From positions 1 to 40,000 of the forward strand of contig CAJNDS010002313.1 in assembly GCA_905221605.1 (NCBI GenBank): DNA of 40,000 bases, read 5' to 3'. How positions within the stretch are numbered: the first letter of the stretch is position 1; every line of letters starts with the position of its first letter. Position numbers and translations under genes: made by a program. The stretch is from Symbiodinium natans. Its lineage: Eukaryota > Sar > Dinophyceae > Suessiales > Symbiodiniaceae. This document shows positions 1 through 7,792 of the stretch, piece by piece. The notes beneath the pieces were generated by a model. It was not told the DNA's origin. It did no database searches and was given only the letters and a program-made list of their open reading frames with translations.

Positions 1-1
1 T

Positions 2-973
2 CATTTGCCAGAAACGTTGTGCGGCAGTATCCCCGGACGGTCGTCCACTGATGCTGCATGGAACCTTGCTGCGCAAATTGAAGAAGCGATGGCTTCCAAC
101 CGAACTGTCTTCGGTGTTTCACTTGATTTATCTAAGGCTTATAACCTATTGCCTCGTGATCTTGTCATGCAGATGGCTGTGCGCACTGGTTGGCCACCGC
201 TCTTGGCAGAAGCATACAGTAAGTTTTTAAGTAAGCTTAAACGGTTTTTTAAGCTTGGTGGTGGCTTGTGGGGACCTGTCCAAAGTACGGTCGGAGTGCC
301 TGAAGGATGCCCCTTGGCGGTGTCGTGCATGATTGTGGTTACTTGGGCTTTAACCGCTAGGATTTCGGGCTTGGGGGTTAGTTTAGTCAGCTACGTCGAC
401 AACTGGAGTGCCCAGATGTGGGACAGTTCCCAGCTTGCGCCGTTCTTGAACGAAGTGAGTGCGGCCACGCAGACCATGCAGTTGCTTCTTAATTCTGAGA
501 AGACCAGGGTTTACTCGAATTGCCCTGCAGGCAGGCAACTACTTCGCAACATGTCGTTTCAAGGTTCTCCTTTGCAGGTTTGTTTAAGGTTGGACGATCT
601 CGGGGTGGATTTTAATGTAAGTAAACAGGTTATGGCAGCGAGCTTGCTACGCCGTGTGGAAGCTGTGCAACCAAGGTTGATGAAGTTGCAACGCGCGCCT
701 TGGGCACACAGTAGGAAAGCCCATGTACTTGTGCGCGTTGTGCACTCGGCTGTGTCTTTTGGTTGTGAGTTTGCAAGTACGTCCCTGTCGACTTGCAGCT
801 TACTGCGTGGCAAGTACTCAGCAGCAGTCTTTGGCCCAACGAGTCATAGGAACCATTTCCTCACTCCCCTGCTTGGACTTGAAGTCCAGTATGAACCATT
901 CATTCTTTTCCTTCTCCGTCGAGTCAATACCTTGCGTAGGGTTTTTTGCGCAAGACTCGGAGTCCACCTGTAG
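2..973 (+). CDS. Reverse transcriptase domain, 5'-truncated by the window edge
   Basis: The frame is open from the first bases of the window, so the true start lies upstream; no ATG opens it here. Counting from base 5 as residue 1, motif A is SLDLSKAYN with catalytic Asp near residue 41, motif B is GVPEGCPL near 97-104, and motif C is YVDN near 130-133, where the second Asp of the usual YxDD is Asn. Upstream, CGSIPGRSS fits the conserved block before motif A. The domain copies element RNA into DNA during target-primed integration. The frame stops at 973 while the homologous protein seems to continue in the next frame (723-2855), so a small indel near 940-975 probably broke the gene. The family call is firm; activity is unlikely. 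Confidence 0.85.
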   Translation, partial: HLPETLCGSIPGRSSTDAAWNLAAQIEEAMASNRTVFGVSLDLSKAYNLLPRDLVMQMAVRTGWPPLLAEAYSKFLSKLKRFFKLGGGLWGPVQSTVGVPEGCPLAVSCMIVVTWALTARISGLGVSLVSYVDNWSAQMWDSSQLAPFLNEVSAATQTMQLLLNSEKTRVYSNCPAGRQLLRNMSFQGSPLQVCLRLDDLGVDFNVSKQVMAASLLRRVEAVQPRLMKLQRAPWAHSRKAHVLVRVVHSAVSFGCEFASTSLSTCSLLRGKYSAAVFGPTSHRNHFLTPLLGLEVQYEPFILFLLRRVNTLRRVFCARLGVHL

Positions 974-2855
974 ACAATGGGATATAGTGATATCAGCGAG
1001 TTCGCCTACGACAGGTCCGTACACGTACTTGTTGGCGCAGCTTCGTTGTTTAGGTTGGGTTCCACAGCCTGGGTTGTTGTGTTTGGGTACCTCTGGTGAA
1101 AGTATCCATCTGTGTTTATCTTCCAAACAAGAGTTGAAAGCGCTGGTTTGTAACGCATGGTGGCAGGTGATCGCAACGAAGCTGCCGGACCAGCCTGGGT
1201 ATAGTAGGGCCCCCCTGGTTTCCCTGCCGGTGTCCCTTTCCCTTAGGAAGGTTACTAAATGCAGTCATTCTATTGTTGGGAGTTTTTCTGTAGGTGCTGC
1301 TTTGTCGTCCGGTCAGAAGCGGCACTTTCTTTCCAGTGAGGAGGCTTTATGCAAGCACTGTGGTTGTGAAGATGGGTATGCGCACCGCCTACGTCTTTGC
1401 CCCAACTATGCAAATGCCCGTGCGCAAATTCCGCCTGGTCTACTAGAGACCATTGACGACGAGATTCTGTTGCGAGGTTTATGGCCTGAGTCTCCTGCAG
1501 GAACGGATGCACGTAGGATGTTTAATGCCTTGGAGCACCCTGTTGTCCAAGAGTGCTTGGATGATGGCGTGCATCTTTTTACCGATGGTTCAACCCAACC
1601 TCATGCATTTGTCCCGGTTAGCACCTGGGCTGTTGTCCTCGCTTATCCCTGCTCGATGGACCATGCAATTGTAGAAAGAGGCATGCTTCCAGGACGACAG
1701 GATAATTTCCGTGCTGAGCTGTATGCTGTTCTTGTTGCAGTACAGACCGCGTCTTCTGCTACTTTGTACTCCGACAACCTTTCGGTTGTTTTGGGGTTTA
1801 GGGTTTTGTTGGCTAGAGGGTGGGTTCATTCGCGCTTCTTGCAAAACGCTGAAACATCCTTGTGGTGGGCAGTTTGGCAAAAGCTTGCCCCAAAACGGAC
1901 CGGCTGGCGAATACAGCATGTTAAATCGCATAGTAAGCCCAAACCTGGTGAAAGTTTTGCTCAGCGTTGGCAGCGCTGCCACAACGATGCTGTTGATGAG
2001 GCTGCCAAATCTGTGTATCGTGAGCTGCCACAACAAGTAGCCGACGTTGTTCAAAAAGCCCGACAGGCTTATGCTGAATATGTGAAAGTAGCGAACTTTG
2101 TTTTTTCGTTGCAGGAAAGTATTGTTCGGGGGACCTCTCGGTCGCATGATCAAACACAGGTTCTTGAGCAAACTGCTTGCGCAGCTGACCTTGCTGTGTC
2201 TTCAAATGCATCGATTCAAAATGGTCAAATTGTAAGTTTTGGTTTCCAACCGCAGGTTTTTGCGGATGCTTTACTAGGACCTCGTTTCTTGTGGGTAGTT
2301 CAGACCTGGATGAAGCAAGGTACTTGGGTGGAGTCTTCTGAGTGGGTTTCCATCTTGGAGCTTTATTTACATTTTGTAGTGTCCACAGGATGGCTGGCTC
2401 CAGTCAACGTGGCAACATGGAGTACGGGCAGATTGCCTCCGACCTTGCAAACGGGCTCAGTACCGCAAGCGTTCATCTGTGAAGCTGATTACCCTCCTTT
2501 AGCCCTGAGCAGGCCATCGCTTGGTAAACAAGCTACTGTTTTCTTGCACGCGTTTAAAGATGTATGCAAGCGGCTTGAACTTGAAATTAAGATCGAGCGA
2601 CGTCAGACTCTACAACATTTTGCATGTACAGTGCCAGTGGCTTCAACGTGCATTGTGCCGAGGGATATCCGGCAACCGCCACATGAGCTATTTCATAAGG
2701 TGTTTAATGGTGCGGATTATCCCGCCATCACTCGGGCTATGATATGTGCGCCAGTACAGGCACTGCATTGCCCTGTTCCTTTGCGTAGTCCTGTCGAGGT
2801 CTGGAATTGTTATACAAAGCTGACAAGAGCAGTGCGCAAACGGCGCAATGCTTAA
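723..2855 (+). CDS. Zinc knuckle, RNase H and C-terminal tail of the retroelement polyprotein
   Basis: Continuation of the reverse transcriptase protein in the next frame. The ATG at 723 lies inside the overlapping RT frame and is probably not a real start; meaningful coding begins near 940-975. Numbering from that ATG, a CCHC knuckle (Cys210, Cys213, His221, Cys226) precedes an RNase H domain with Asp288 (FTDGST), Glu332 (RAELYAV), Asp351 (LYSDN) and Asp425 (HNDAVDEAAK), the full DEDD set. RNase H would remove element RNA from the RNA/DNA hybrid. About 280 further residues, rich in Trp, Pro and Val with a basic end (VRKRRNA), form a tail of unknown role. The stop is TAA at 2853-2855. The RNase H call is strong. 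What is uncertain is whether the frame change is a mutation or a recoding site; no classical slippery heptamer stood out. Confidence 0.82.
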   Translation: MYLCALCTRLCLLVVSLQVRPCRLAAYCVASTQQQSLAQRVIGTISSLPCLDLKSSMNHSFFSFSVESIPCVGFFAQDSESTCRQWDIVISASSPTTGPYTYLLAQLRCLGWVPQPGLLCLGTSGESIHLCLSSKQELKALVCNAWWQVIATKLPDQPGYSRAPLVSLPVSLSLRKVTKCSHSIVGSFSVGAALSSGQKRHFLSSEEALCKHCGCEDGYAHRLRLCPNYANARAQIPPGLLETIDDEILLRGLWPESPAGTDARRMFNALEHPVVQECLDDGVHLFTDGSTQPHAFVPVSTWAVVLAYPCSMDHAIVERGMLPGRQDNFRAELYAVLVAVQTASSATLYSDNLSVVLGFRVLLARGWVHSRFLQNAETSLWWAVWQKLAPKRTGWRIQHVKSHSKPKPGESFAQRWQRCHNDAVDEAAKSVYRELPQQVADVVQKARQAYAEYVKVANFVFSLQESIVRGTSRSHDQTQVLEQTACAADLAVSSNASIQNGQIVSFGFQPQVFADALLGPRFLWVVQTWMKQGTWVESSEWVSILELYLHFVVSTGWLAPVNVATWSTGRLPPTLQTGSVPQAFICEADYPPLALSRPSLGKQATVFLHAFKDVCKRLELEIKIERRQTLQHFACTVPVASTCIVPRDIRQPPHELFHKVFNGADYPAITRAMICAPVQALHCPVPLRSPVEVWNCYTKLTRAVRKRRNA

Positions 2856-2936
2856 ATTCGGAATTAACGTTGTATGTCGCCCTGTTAAGCATCTTGGCGT
2901 GCTTCTCGCTTGGATGGTCCGCAGACGTCTTGCATA

Positions 2937-3103
2937 AACCCTAGAAGCCCTAAACCCTGCAGTCGGGTTAAACCCTAAATCCTAAACCCAATAAGCCCCA
3001 AGGCTTTGAGGTTTACCTACAAGCCCGAACCATGTCTAGGGCCCGAGTAGGCTGTTTAGGGTTTAGGGTTTACGGTTTCAAACGAACCCTAAACCCTAAG
3101 TCC
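2937..3103. repeat. Degenerate CCCTAAA / TTTAGGG blocks at the retroelement junction
   Basis: AAACCCTAG and CCCTAAACCC units follow the retroelement tail directly. A short TTTAGGGTTTAGGG block lies near 3055-3070 and CCCTAAACCCTAA near 3086-3100. The units are imperfect and mixed in orientation. This is the start of a 12 kb zone built on the same heptamer. Confidence 0.85.
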
Positions 3104-3114
3104 CTTTAAACCAG

Positions 3115-3206
3115 AAAGGGCTTACTCCCCTGAAGAACTGAATACGCGCCTAAGGGTACCTTCGTGGGAGCATTGTGGGCATCTTCCAGTTGCGTGGGGC
3201 ATCTGC
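3115..3206 (+). CDS. Candidate exon, unknown protein
   Basis: Acceptor AAACCAG, then an open frame that begins RAYSPEELNTRLRV and stays open to a TAA at 3225. A GTAGAG donor at 3207 would remove that stop. It lies between CCCTAAA units on the left and TTTAGGG-like units on the right. Confidence 0.25.
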
Positions 3207-3240
3207 GTAGAGAGGCCTTTACCTTAAACGCCCTGGGCCT

Positions 3241-3535
3241 AAGGTTCAGGGTCTGGGTTTAGGGTGTAGGGTGTAGGGTTTAGGGTTTAGGGTTTCGGGC
3301 TTAGGGCTTAAGGCTTAAGGCTTAGGGTTGAGCATAGTCGTAGAGTCTTGGCAAGTCTCTCTGCCGCAGGAAGTACGACGCCTGCGTCGGGACAGGGCTG
3401 TGCGAGTGGGGTGCCCTGCTGGTTCTGGTTTCAGGGTTTAGGGTTTAGGATTTAGGGTTTAGGGTTTCGGGGTTTAGGGTTTAGGGTTTTAGGGGTTTAG
3501 GGTTTAGGGTTTAGGGTTTAGTGTTGGTTTAGGGT
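3241..3535 (+). repeat. TTTAGGG blocks, degenerate, split by a ~100 bp non-repeat segment
   Basis: TTTAGGG, GTGTAGGG and TTAAGGC variants fill 3241-3335. TTTAGGG with TTTCGGGG and TTTTAGGGG variants fills 3428-3530. The middle segment holds the candidate exon at 3370-3410. A further run of unclear TTTAGGG relics with no gene extends to about 3700. Confidence 0.85.
3370..3410 (+). CDS. Candidate short exon, basic helix-like
   Basis: The acceptor is TCTCTGCCGCAG followed by G, a good match to an AG|G junction. The frame reads EVRRLRRDRAVRVG and reaches a GTGCCC donor. It is very short, so chance is a real alternative. Confidence 0.25.
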
Positions 3536-3786
3536 TCAGAGAAGGCAGGATTCTTGGGGTATGTAGGGCCCCAACACGCCAAAAAAAGGGTTTAGGGTTT
3601 TGAGGGTCCTAGGTAGGTTGAGGGTTTAGGAGTTTGGGCCTGAGAAGGGGCTTAAGGTAGGGTGTGGGCGTTTGTCGTATCTAGAGTTTTAGGGGCTTGG
3701 GTATAGGGGCGCAATCCCCCCCGATCCTGCGCCTTGCAACCCAAACCCGACACCCCCCACGTCCCAATTCACGAAGTCAGAACAAC

Positions 3787-4055
3787 CTACCCTAAACCCT
3801 AAACCCGTAAACCCCAAAACCCCAAAACCCCAAAACCCCAAAACCCCTAAACCCCTAAACCCCCAAACCCCCAAACCCCAAACCCCTAAACCCCTAAACC
3901 CCTTAACTCTAAACCCCTAAACCCCTAAACCCCTAAACCCCTAAACCCCTAAACCCCTAAACCCCGAAACCCCTAAACCCCTAAACTCCCAAACCCCTAA
4001 ACCCCTAACCCCTAAACCCTAAACCCTAAACCCTAAACCCTAAACCCTAAACCCC
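3787..4055 (-). repeat. CCCCTAAA octamer array grading into CCCTAAA
   Basis: The first half is CCCCAAAA and CCCCTAAA octamers, many perfect in a row from about 3868 to 4005. The last ~55 bases are perfect CCCTAAA heptamers. The octamer is a one-base expansion of the telomere-type unit on the C-rich strand. Confidence 0.92.
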
Positions 4056-4089
4056 ATGCGAGGTCTTTAACATTGTGCCGGCGTTTCAG

Positions 4090-4148
4090 ATGCTCTTCCG
4101 CGCGTTGGGAAGCCCAAAGGTGCTTTCAGAGCCTTCAGGCGTTTTAAG
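4090..4148 (+). CDS. Candidate exon, unknown protein
   Basis: Acceptor GGCGTTTCAG, frame MLFRALGSPKVLSEPSGV, donor AAG|GTTTAC at the start of the next TTTAGGG block. The same frame is also open upstream to 4063 (VFNIVPAFQ), so an earlier acceptor is possible. Confidence 0.3.
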
Positions 4149-4380
4149 GTTTACGGTTTAGGGTTTGGTTTTTTTGGGTTTAGGGTTTTTGGTTTTAGGG
4201 TTTAGGGTTTGGGGTTTTTGGGTTTAGGGTTTAGGGTTTGGGGTTTAGGGTTCAGGCTTCAAATCTTTCGGCTTTAGGCATATACGGTTGGCCTAAGGTT
4301 TGGGACCTTTAGGACTCTAGGGCCAGAGGGTTTACTGTTGAAGGCTTTGGGGTTGAGGGTTGAGGGCTTGTTTCTAGGTA
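4149..4380 (+). repeat. TTTAGGG block with TTTGGGG and TTTTTGGG variants
   Basis: Heptamers with frequent T and G run-length changes run to about 4255. Diverged units (GGTTGAGGGTTGAGGG and similar) continue to about 4370. Confidence 0.85.
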
Positions 4381-4395
4381 GGCCTGATTTGCCAG

Positions 4396-4490
4396 CCAGG
4401 CTGCTGCAGATGCTGAACATGCAGCAAGCCCTTTGGCAAGTCCCGCTGACACTTGGGATGACGCCTGGTCGGAGCCCACTGGAGAATCGA
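4396..4490 (+). CDS. Candidate exon, acidic Ala-rich segment
   Basis: Acceptor GATTTGCCAG; the open frame begins QAAADAEHAASPLASPAD and continues WDDAWSEPTGES. It ends where CCCTAAA units begin. No GT donor sits at that edge, only GA-type possibilities, which dinoflagellates are reported to use. The composition looks coding. Confidence 0.3.
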
Positions 4491-4527
4491 GAACCCTAAA
4501 CCCTAAACCCTAAACCCTAAACCCTAG
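4491..4527 (-). repeat. Five CCCTAAA units
   Basis: Near-perfect units ending in CCCTAG, whose AG could serve as the splice acceptor for the next segment. If spliced, the intron would be almost pure telomere-type repeat of under 50 bases. Confidence 0.9.
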
Positions 4528-4670
4528 ACCATGCTGGGGACGATGAAGCACCCGGGCCTACGCAACATGGCATGCAAAACCATCTGTTGCCCTGTGGGCC
4601 GCTGCAGCAGTGGGCTCACTCCCATTGGGCAATCCGAGCACCGCCACACAGGCATGTCAGGCCTGTCCCG
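4528..4670 (+). CDS. Candidate exon, 143 bp, unknown protein
   Basis: One frame is open throughout, with MLGTMKHPGLRNMACKTI near the start and HRHTGMSGLSR at the end. The left edge is the AG of CCCTAG and the right edge is CCCG|GTTTAGGG, so both splice signals would come from telomere-type units. It is the longest clean open segment of the series. Confidence 0.35.
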
Positions 4671-4758
4671 GTTTAGGGTTTAGGGTTTAGGGTTTAGGGT
4701 TTAGGGTTTAGGGTTTAGGGTTTAGGGTTTAGGGTTTAGGGTTTAGGGTTTAGGGGAC
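4671..4758 (+). repeat. Twelve perfect TTTAGGG units
   Basis: Perfect heptamers with no visible substitutions, followed by GGACAG. Such perfection next to decayed blocks suggests recent addition or homogenisation. Confidence 0.97.
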
Positions 4759-4760
4759 AG

Positions 4761-4850
4761 CGTAGCCACGCAAGTGGACACACAGGCCATTGCAGCAGCA
4801 CAGGCTCGTGTTAGGGCATTCAGAGTCAGACGCACCCTGTTTATTTCTAG
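4761..4850 (+). CDS. Candidate exon, Ala/Arg-rich helical segment
   Basis: It follows GGGGACAG. The frame reads VATQVDTQAIAAAQARV and on through RVRRTLFIS, and ends at CTAG|GTTAGT, a good GT donor that is not part of a repeat unit. The helical composition makes this one of the better candidates. Confidence 0.38.
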
Positions 4851-4860
4851 GTTAGTTGGA

Positions 4861-5045
4861 CCCCAAACCTTACAAACCCTAAACTCTCTACCTTACAAAC
4901 CCTACAAACCCTAAACCCTAAAATCGTACGCCCTTCCCCCCAACACTACTAGGGCTTTTGATTCTTCACCCCAAACCCCAAAGCCTAAACCCAAAACCCT
5001 AAACCCCAAACCCTAAACCCTAAGCCCTAAGCCCTAAACCTCCCT
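4861..5045 (-). repeat. Degenerate CCCTAAA block
   Basis: CCCTAAA, CCTTACAAA and CCCCAAA variants with short interruptions. Confidence 0.85.
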
Positions 5046-5055
5046 GTCCCCCTAG

Positions 5056-5103
5056 CCTAATCCCATGCCACGTGCGCCCCGGATCTCTAGGGACTCTGCA
5101 GAG
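5056..5103 (+). CDS. Candidate short exon
   Basis: Acceptor GTCCCCCTAG is pyrimidine-rich; frame PNPMPRAPRISRDSAE; donor GAG|GTGACT. Only 16 codons. Confidence 0.25.
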
Positions 5104-5116
5104 GTGACTTCGCTGA

Positions 5117-5151
5117 CCCTCAGCCCTAAATTTAGGGTTAAGGGCTGAGGG
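5117..5151. repeat. Perfect 11 bp inverted repeat with CCCTAAATTTAGGG inside
   Basis: CCCTCAGCCCT at 5117-5127 pairs with AGGGCTGAGGG at 5141-5151. The left arm runs into CCCTAAATTTAGGG, a direct C-strand/G-strand junction. It could form a hairpin or cruciform. Confidence 0.85.
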
Positions 5152-5180
5152 TTCAAGGTTCAGGGGCAAGGCTTGTATAC

Positions 5181-5269
5181 ACCCTAAACCCTAAACCCTA
5201 AACCCTAAACCCTAAACCCTAAACCCTAAACCCTAAACCCTAAACCCTATATGACCCCTAAACCCTAAA
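5181..5269 (-). repeat. CCCTAAA array, about ten perfect units plus two diverged
   Basis: Perfect units from 5181 to about 5248, then CCCTATATGACC and two more units. Confidence 0.95.
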
Positions 5270-5285
5270 ACGCTGGCCCTCTCAG

Positions 5286-5374
5286 GACGCCTCCAGCGCC
5301 CTGAGAGCACCAGCCTCTGCCGCGGCTCTGTTTCCGTAGTGCCGTGCGGTGGAGGAGTTTGCATCCTTAGAAGG
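5286..5374 (+). CDS. Candidate exon, unknown protein
   Basis: Acceptor GGCCCTCTCAG followed by G. One frame (RLQRPESTSLCRGSVSV, then VPCGGGVCILRR) is open to AAGG|GTTTAG, where the donor is the first TTTAGGG unit. The other two frames contain stops. Confidence 0.3.
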
Positions 5375-5480
5375 GTTTAGGGTTTAGGGCTAGGGTTTAG
5401 GGTTTAGGGTTTAGGGTTTAGGGTTTAGGGTTTTAGGGTTTAGGGTTTAGGATTTAGGGTTTAGGGTTTATAGGGTTTCT
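5375..5480 (+). repeat. TTTAGGG array
   Basis: Mostly perfect heptamers with occasional TTTTAGGG and GATTTAGGG variants. Confidence 0.93.
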
Positions 5481-5735
5481 TGGGGTATAGGGTTTATAGG
5501 GTGTATAGGGTTTATGGGCTTTATAGGGTTTTTTGGGTGTAAAGGGTTTGTAGGGTGTATAGGGTTTACAGGGTTTATAGGGTTTATAGGTTTTTTTGGG
5601 TTTTTGGGTTTTTGGGTTTTCGGGTGTATAGGGTGTATAGGGTTTATAGGGTTTATAGGGTTTATAGAGTTTATAGGGTTTACGGCGTTTAGGGGTTCGC
5701 GTGTTTAGGGTTTGGGGGTTTAGGGGTTTAGGGTT
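5481..5735 (+). repeat. TTTATAGGG nonamer array, expanded telomere-type variant
   Basis: About twenty-five units of GGGTTTATA / GGGTGTATA with some GGGTTTTT forms. The nonamer is TTTAGGG with an inserted TA. Because the unit is a multiple of three it gives a spurious open frame of Gly/Phe/Ile repeats, which is not evidence for a protein. Confidence 0.92.
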
Positions 5736-5749
5736 TCAGGTTTCCTGAA

Positions 5750-6454
5750 CCCTAGACACGAAACCCTAAACCCCATGGAGGGCAGTCGGTTTTTCCTAGC
5801 TTGTATGGCCAACATCTATGCACTTCAGTCTACTTTCGAGACATTCATTACCTCCTTGTGAGGGCTTGCCTAGAAGTTGCTGGTTCTTCTCGTAGCGCAA
5901 CTATAGTGCCCATTGAGAACCGGAAGAAACTCGGAGTGTACTTGAGCCCCAAACCCTGTACTTTGAGCTCTGAACCCTGAGGCCCTTGCGGAACTCTTGT
6001 GTAGAGTTAGGCTGTGCGATGTTGCTTTAGCTCCCGTTTCGCGGCGAGAAGTAAAGGCCGATCTACACCGTGCAAATTGTACAACCCCAAGTGGTCTCGC
6101 TACGCGAAGCTTTGAGAACTGCGCCGTAGGAAGAGCGAGCACGGAAGGGTGAAGAGTCAAGAGAGCCCAGCCCAGTTCAGGGCTTAAAAGGGATCGTCAA
6201 CCCTGAGCTTAAAAAACCCAAATGTTCAGCCTAGGGCCTTTCTTAGGGGTCAGGTTCCGTTACAAGCCCCTTTAAGCCAAATAGCCTACCATTTCCATTC
6301 CTAGTTAGTTACTCTTGGGTCTAGAAACCCGCGTGAGGGGTGCCTGCCCGGTGCAGGGCACAACGTGCCGTTGGCAAAAGGTGAAGTTGTCTTCTCGCGG
6401 GCAGCAGGATCAACCTTGAACTCTCTCGCCAACTTGTTGTAAGTGCCATTAAGT
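5750..6454. other. Non-repeat segment, no gene recognised
   Basis: A few CCCTAAA relics stand at the left edge. The rest is unrecognised; a 96-codon minus-strand frame (5870-6160) has no recognisable motif and no clear start. Confidence 0.5.
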
Positions 6455-6547
6455 ACCCTAAACCCTAATCCCCAAGCCCTAAACCTTAAACCCTAAACCC
6501 TAAACTCTCCAACTCCCCCTCGCCCTCGCCCCCCCCCCCCCCCCCCC
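6455..6547 (-). repeat. CCCTAAA block followed by a poly(C) tract
   Basis: Units to about 6507, then CTCGCCCTCGCC and a ~17-base C run ending about 6547. The pyrimidine run lies immediately upstream of a CAG and would be a strong polypyrimidine tract. Confidence 0.92.
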
Positions 6548-6558
6548 TTCCCCCTCAG

Positions 6559-6626
6559 CACACAATCGCAACCCGTGTGCATGATGCCGCAAGCCCCCGA
6601 CAAAAGCCGTGTTGCATGGGGCTTAG
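6559..6626 (+). CDS. Candidate exon with strong splice signals
   Basis: A long C/T tract ends in CCCCTCAG at 6558. The frame HTIATRVHDAASPRQKPC continues to CTTAG|GTGGCG. The acceptor and donor are independent of the heptamer, which makes this one of the best candidates. Product unknown. Confidence 0.38.
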
Positions 6627-6636
6627 GTGGCGTGAA

Positions 6637-6955
6637 GGGCTTAGGGTTTAGGGTTTTGGGTTTGGGGTTGAGGGTTTAGGGTTTTGGGTTTAGGGTTTAG
6701 GGTTTAGGGCTTAGGGCTTAGGGCTTAGGGTTTAGGGTTTAGGGTTTAGGGTTTAGGGATACCGGCTTCGGGTTCAGAGTTGAGGCATGCAGCGGGTAGG
6801 GCTTGGGAGCAATCTCGGCGTGATTGTGAGGGCTTCGACTTTTTCGGTTTTGGGGTTTCGGGGTTTCAGGTTTTGTGGTTTCGGGGTTTAAGGTCTTGGG
6901 GTTTCGGGGTTTAAGGGGTCTGGGGTTTCGGGGCTTAAGGTTCTGGGATTGAAAT
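6637..6955 (+). repeat. TTTAGGG block grading into TTTCGGGG variants
   Basis: TTTAGGG and CTTAGGG units fill 6637-6760. After ~80 bp of non-repeat sequence, TTTCGGGG and TTTAAGG units fill about 6840-6955. Confidence 0.88.
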
Positions 6956-7037
6956 GGGGGTGTACGAAAATAAGGGGCCCCGAATTTTGACACCCCCCAA
7001 GTAGTAGGATCCCCTTAAACAAATAAGGACCCCAAAA

Positions 7038-7262
7038 ACCCTAAACCCTAAACCCTAAACCCTAATTTCGGAAACTCCCCCCCCCCCAAATCATATATTT
7101 TTATGTTTTCCTATCTTGGGTTTAAGAGGATCATCTTCAGGAATGTTTTTTCAGAGGGTTTTTTTAGGGCCATCCTAGTAAAGGGTTACGAGGACTGAGA
7201 GGAGCTAAACCCTAAACCCTCAACCCGTAACCCTACACCCTAAACCCTAAACCCTAAACCCC
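7038..7262 (-). repeat. Two CCCTAAA blocks around ~135 bp of AT-rich spacer
   Basis: Units at 7038-7066 and 7206-7262. The spacer contains a short C run near 7078 and nothing recognised. Confidence 0.85.
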
Positions 7263-7266
7263 GAAG

Positions 7267-7382
7267 TTTCATCTGCTGCTCCGAGGCTGAGCCTCTCGAT
7301 CCACCCATCTCTCCCTCCGTGACCCCTCGCGCCAACAGCCAATACTTGGAGGTTCATTGTTGGCTCCACCTACCTGCCACCG
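7267..7382 (+). CDS. Candidate exon, 116 bp
   Basis: Acceptor CCGAAG right after the CCCTAAA block. The frame contains CCSEAEPLDPPISPSV and NSQYLEVHCWLHLPAT and is open to ACCG|GTTTGG at the next block. Confidence 0.33.
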
Positions 7383-7515
7383 GTTTGGGGTTTAGGGTTA
7401 GGGTTTAGGCTTTAGGCTTTAGGCTTTGGGCTTTAGGCTTTAGGCTTTAGGCTTTAGGCTTTAGGCTTTAGGCTGTAGGCTGTAGGCTTTAGGCTTTAGG
7501 CTTTAGGCTTTAGGC
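7383..7515 (+). repeat. TTTAGGC array, about fifteen units
   Basis: After three TTTAGGG-like units the array is TTTAGGC with a few TGTAGGC and TTTGGGC. It looks like local amplification of one point-mutated telomere-type unit. Confidence 0.95.
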
Positions 7516-7595
7516 TACACCCTCAACCCCAAAACCCTAAACGTGCCTTCATGTTGGACAGCCCCGACTGGATAAGGGCAACCTGAACCCGCAAG

Positions 7596-7740
7596 TATGC
7601 TCATTTGTGCTTCCTGGTGTCGACCCGACAAGTTACCAGGGAGCTGGCGCGAGAGTTGTCTGAGTTTTCGTTGTTCGCATCACCTAGAGCAGACCATACA
7701 CACTGCAAACACTGGCGGACCTTTGGCAATGGAAATCAAC
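7596..7740 (+). CDS. Candidate exon, helical segment
   Basis: Acceptor ACCCGCAAG. The frame contains STRQVTRELARELSEFSLF and then CKHWRTFGNGNQ, and runs into CCCCTAAAA. The composition is protein-like, but no clean GT donor is present at the right edge. Confidence 0.3.
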
Positions 7741-7792
7741 CCCTAAAAATCCCCTACATCCCAGGCCCACAGGTCCCCCTAAAACCTAAACG

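Larger units (their letters stand above)
1..2936 (+). mobile_element. 3' part of a dinoflagellate-type LINE-like retroelement, broken
   Basis: The segment encodes, in order, reverse transcriptase, a CCHC zinc knuckle, RNase H with all four acidic residues, and a ~280-residue C-terminal tail. The 5' end, including any endonuclease, lies outside the window. The coding frame changes once near 940-975, so this copy is probably inactive. After the stop at 2855 there is an ~80 bp tail without a poly(A) tract, and the sequence then passes straight into CCCTAAA-type repeats near 2937. Seen: the domains, the frame change and the junction. Known: LINE-like elements with YVDN reverse transcriptases are, to my knowledge, common in dinoflagellate genomes. 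Inferred: the element's 3' boundary. Confidence 0.8.

Noticed and set aside
5514-5708. 64-codon Gly/Phe/Ile repeat frame
   Set aside because: By-product of the TTTATAGGG nonamer array.
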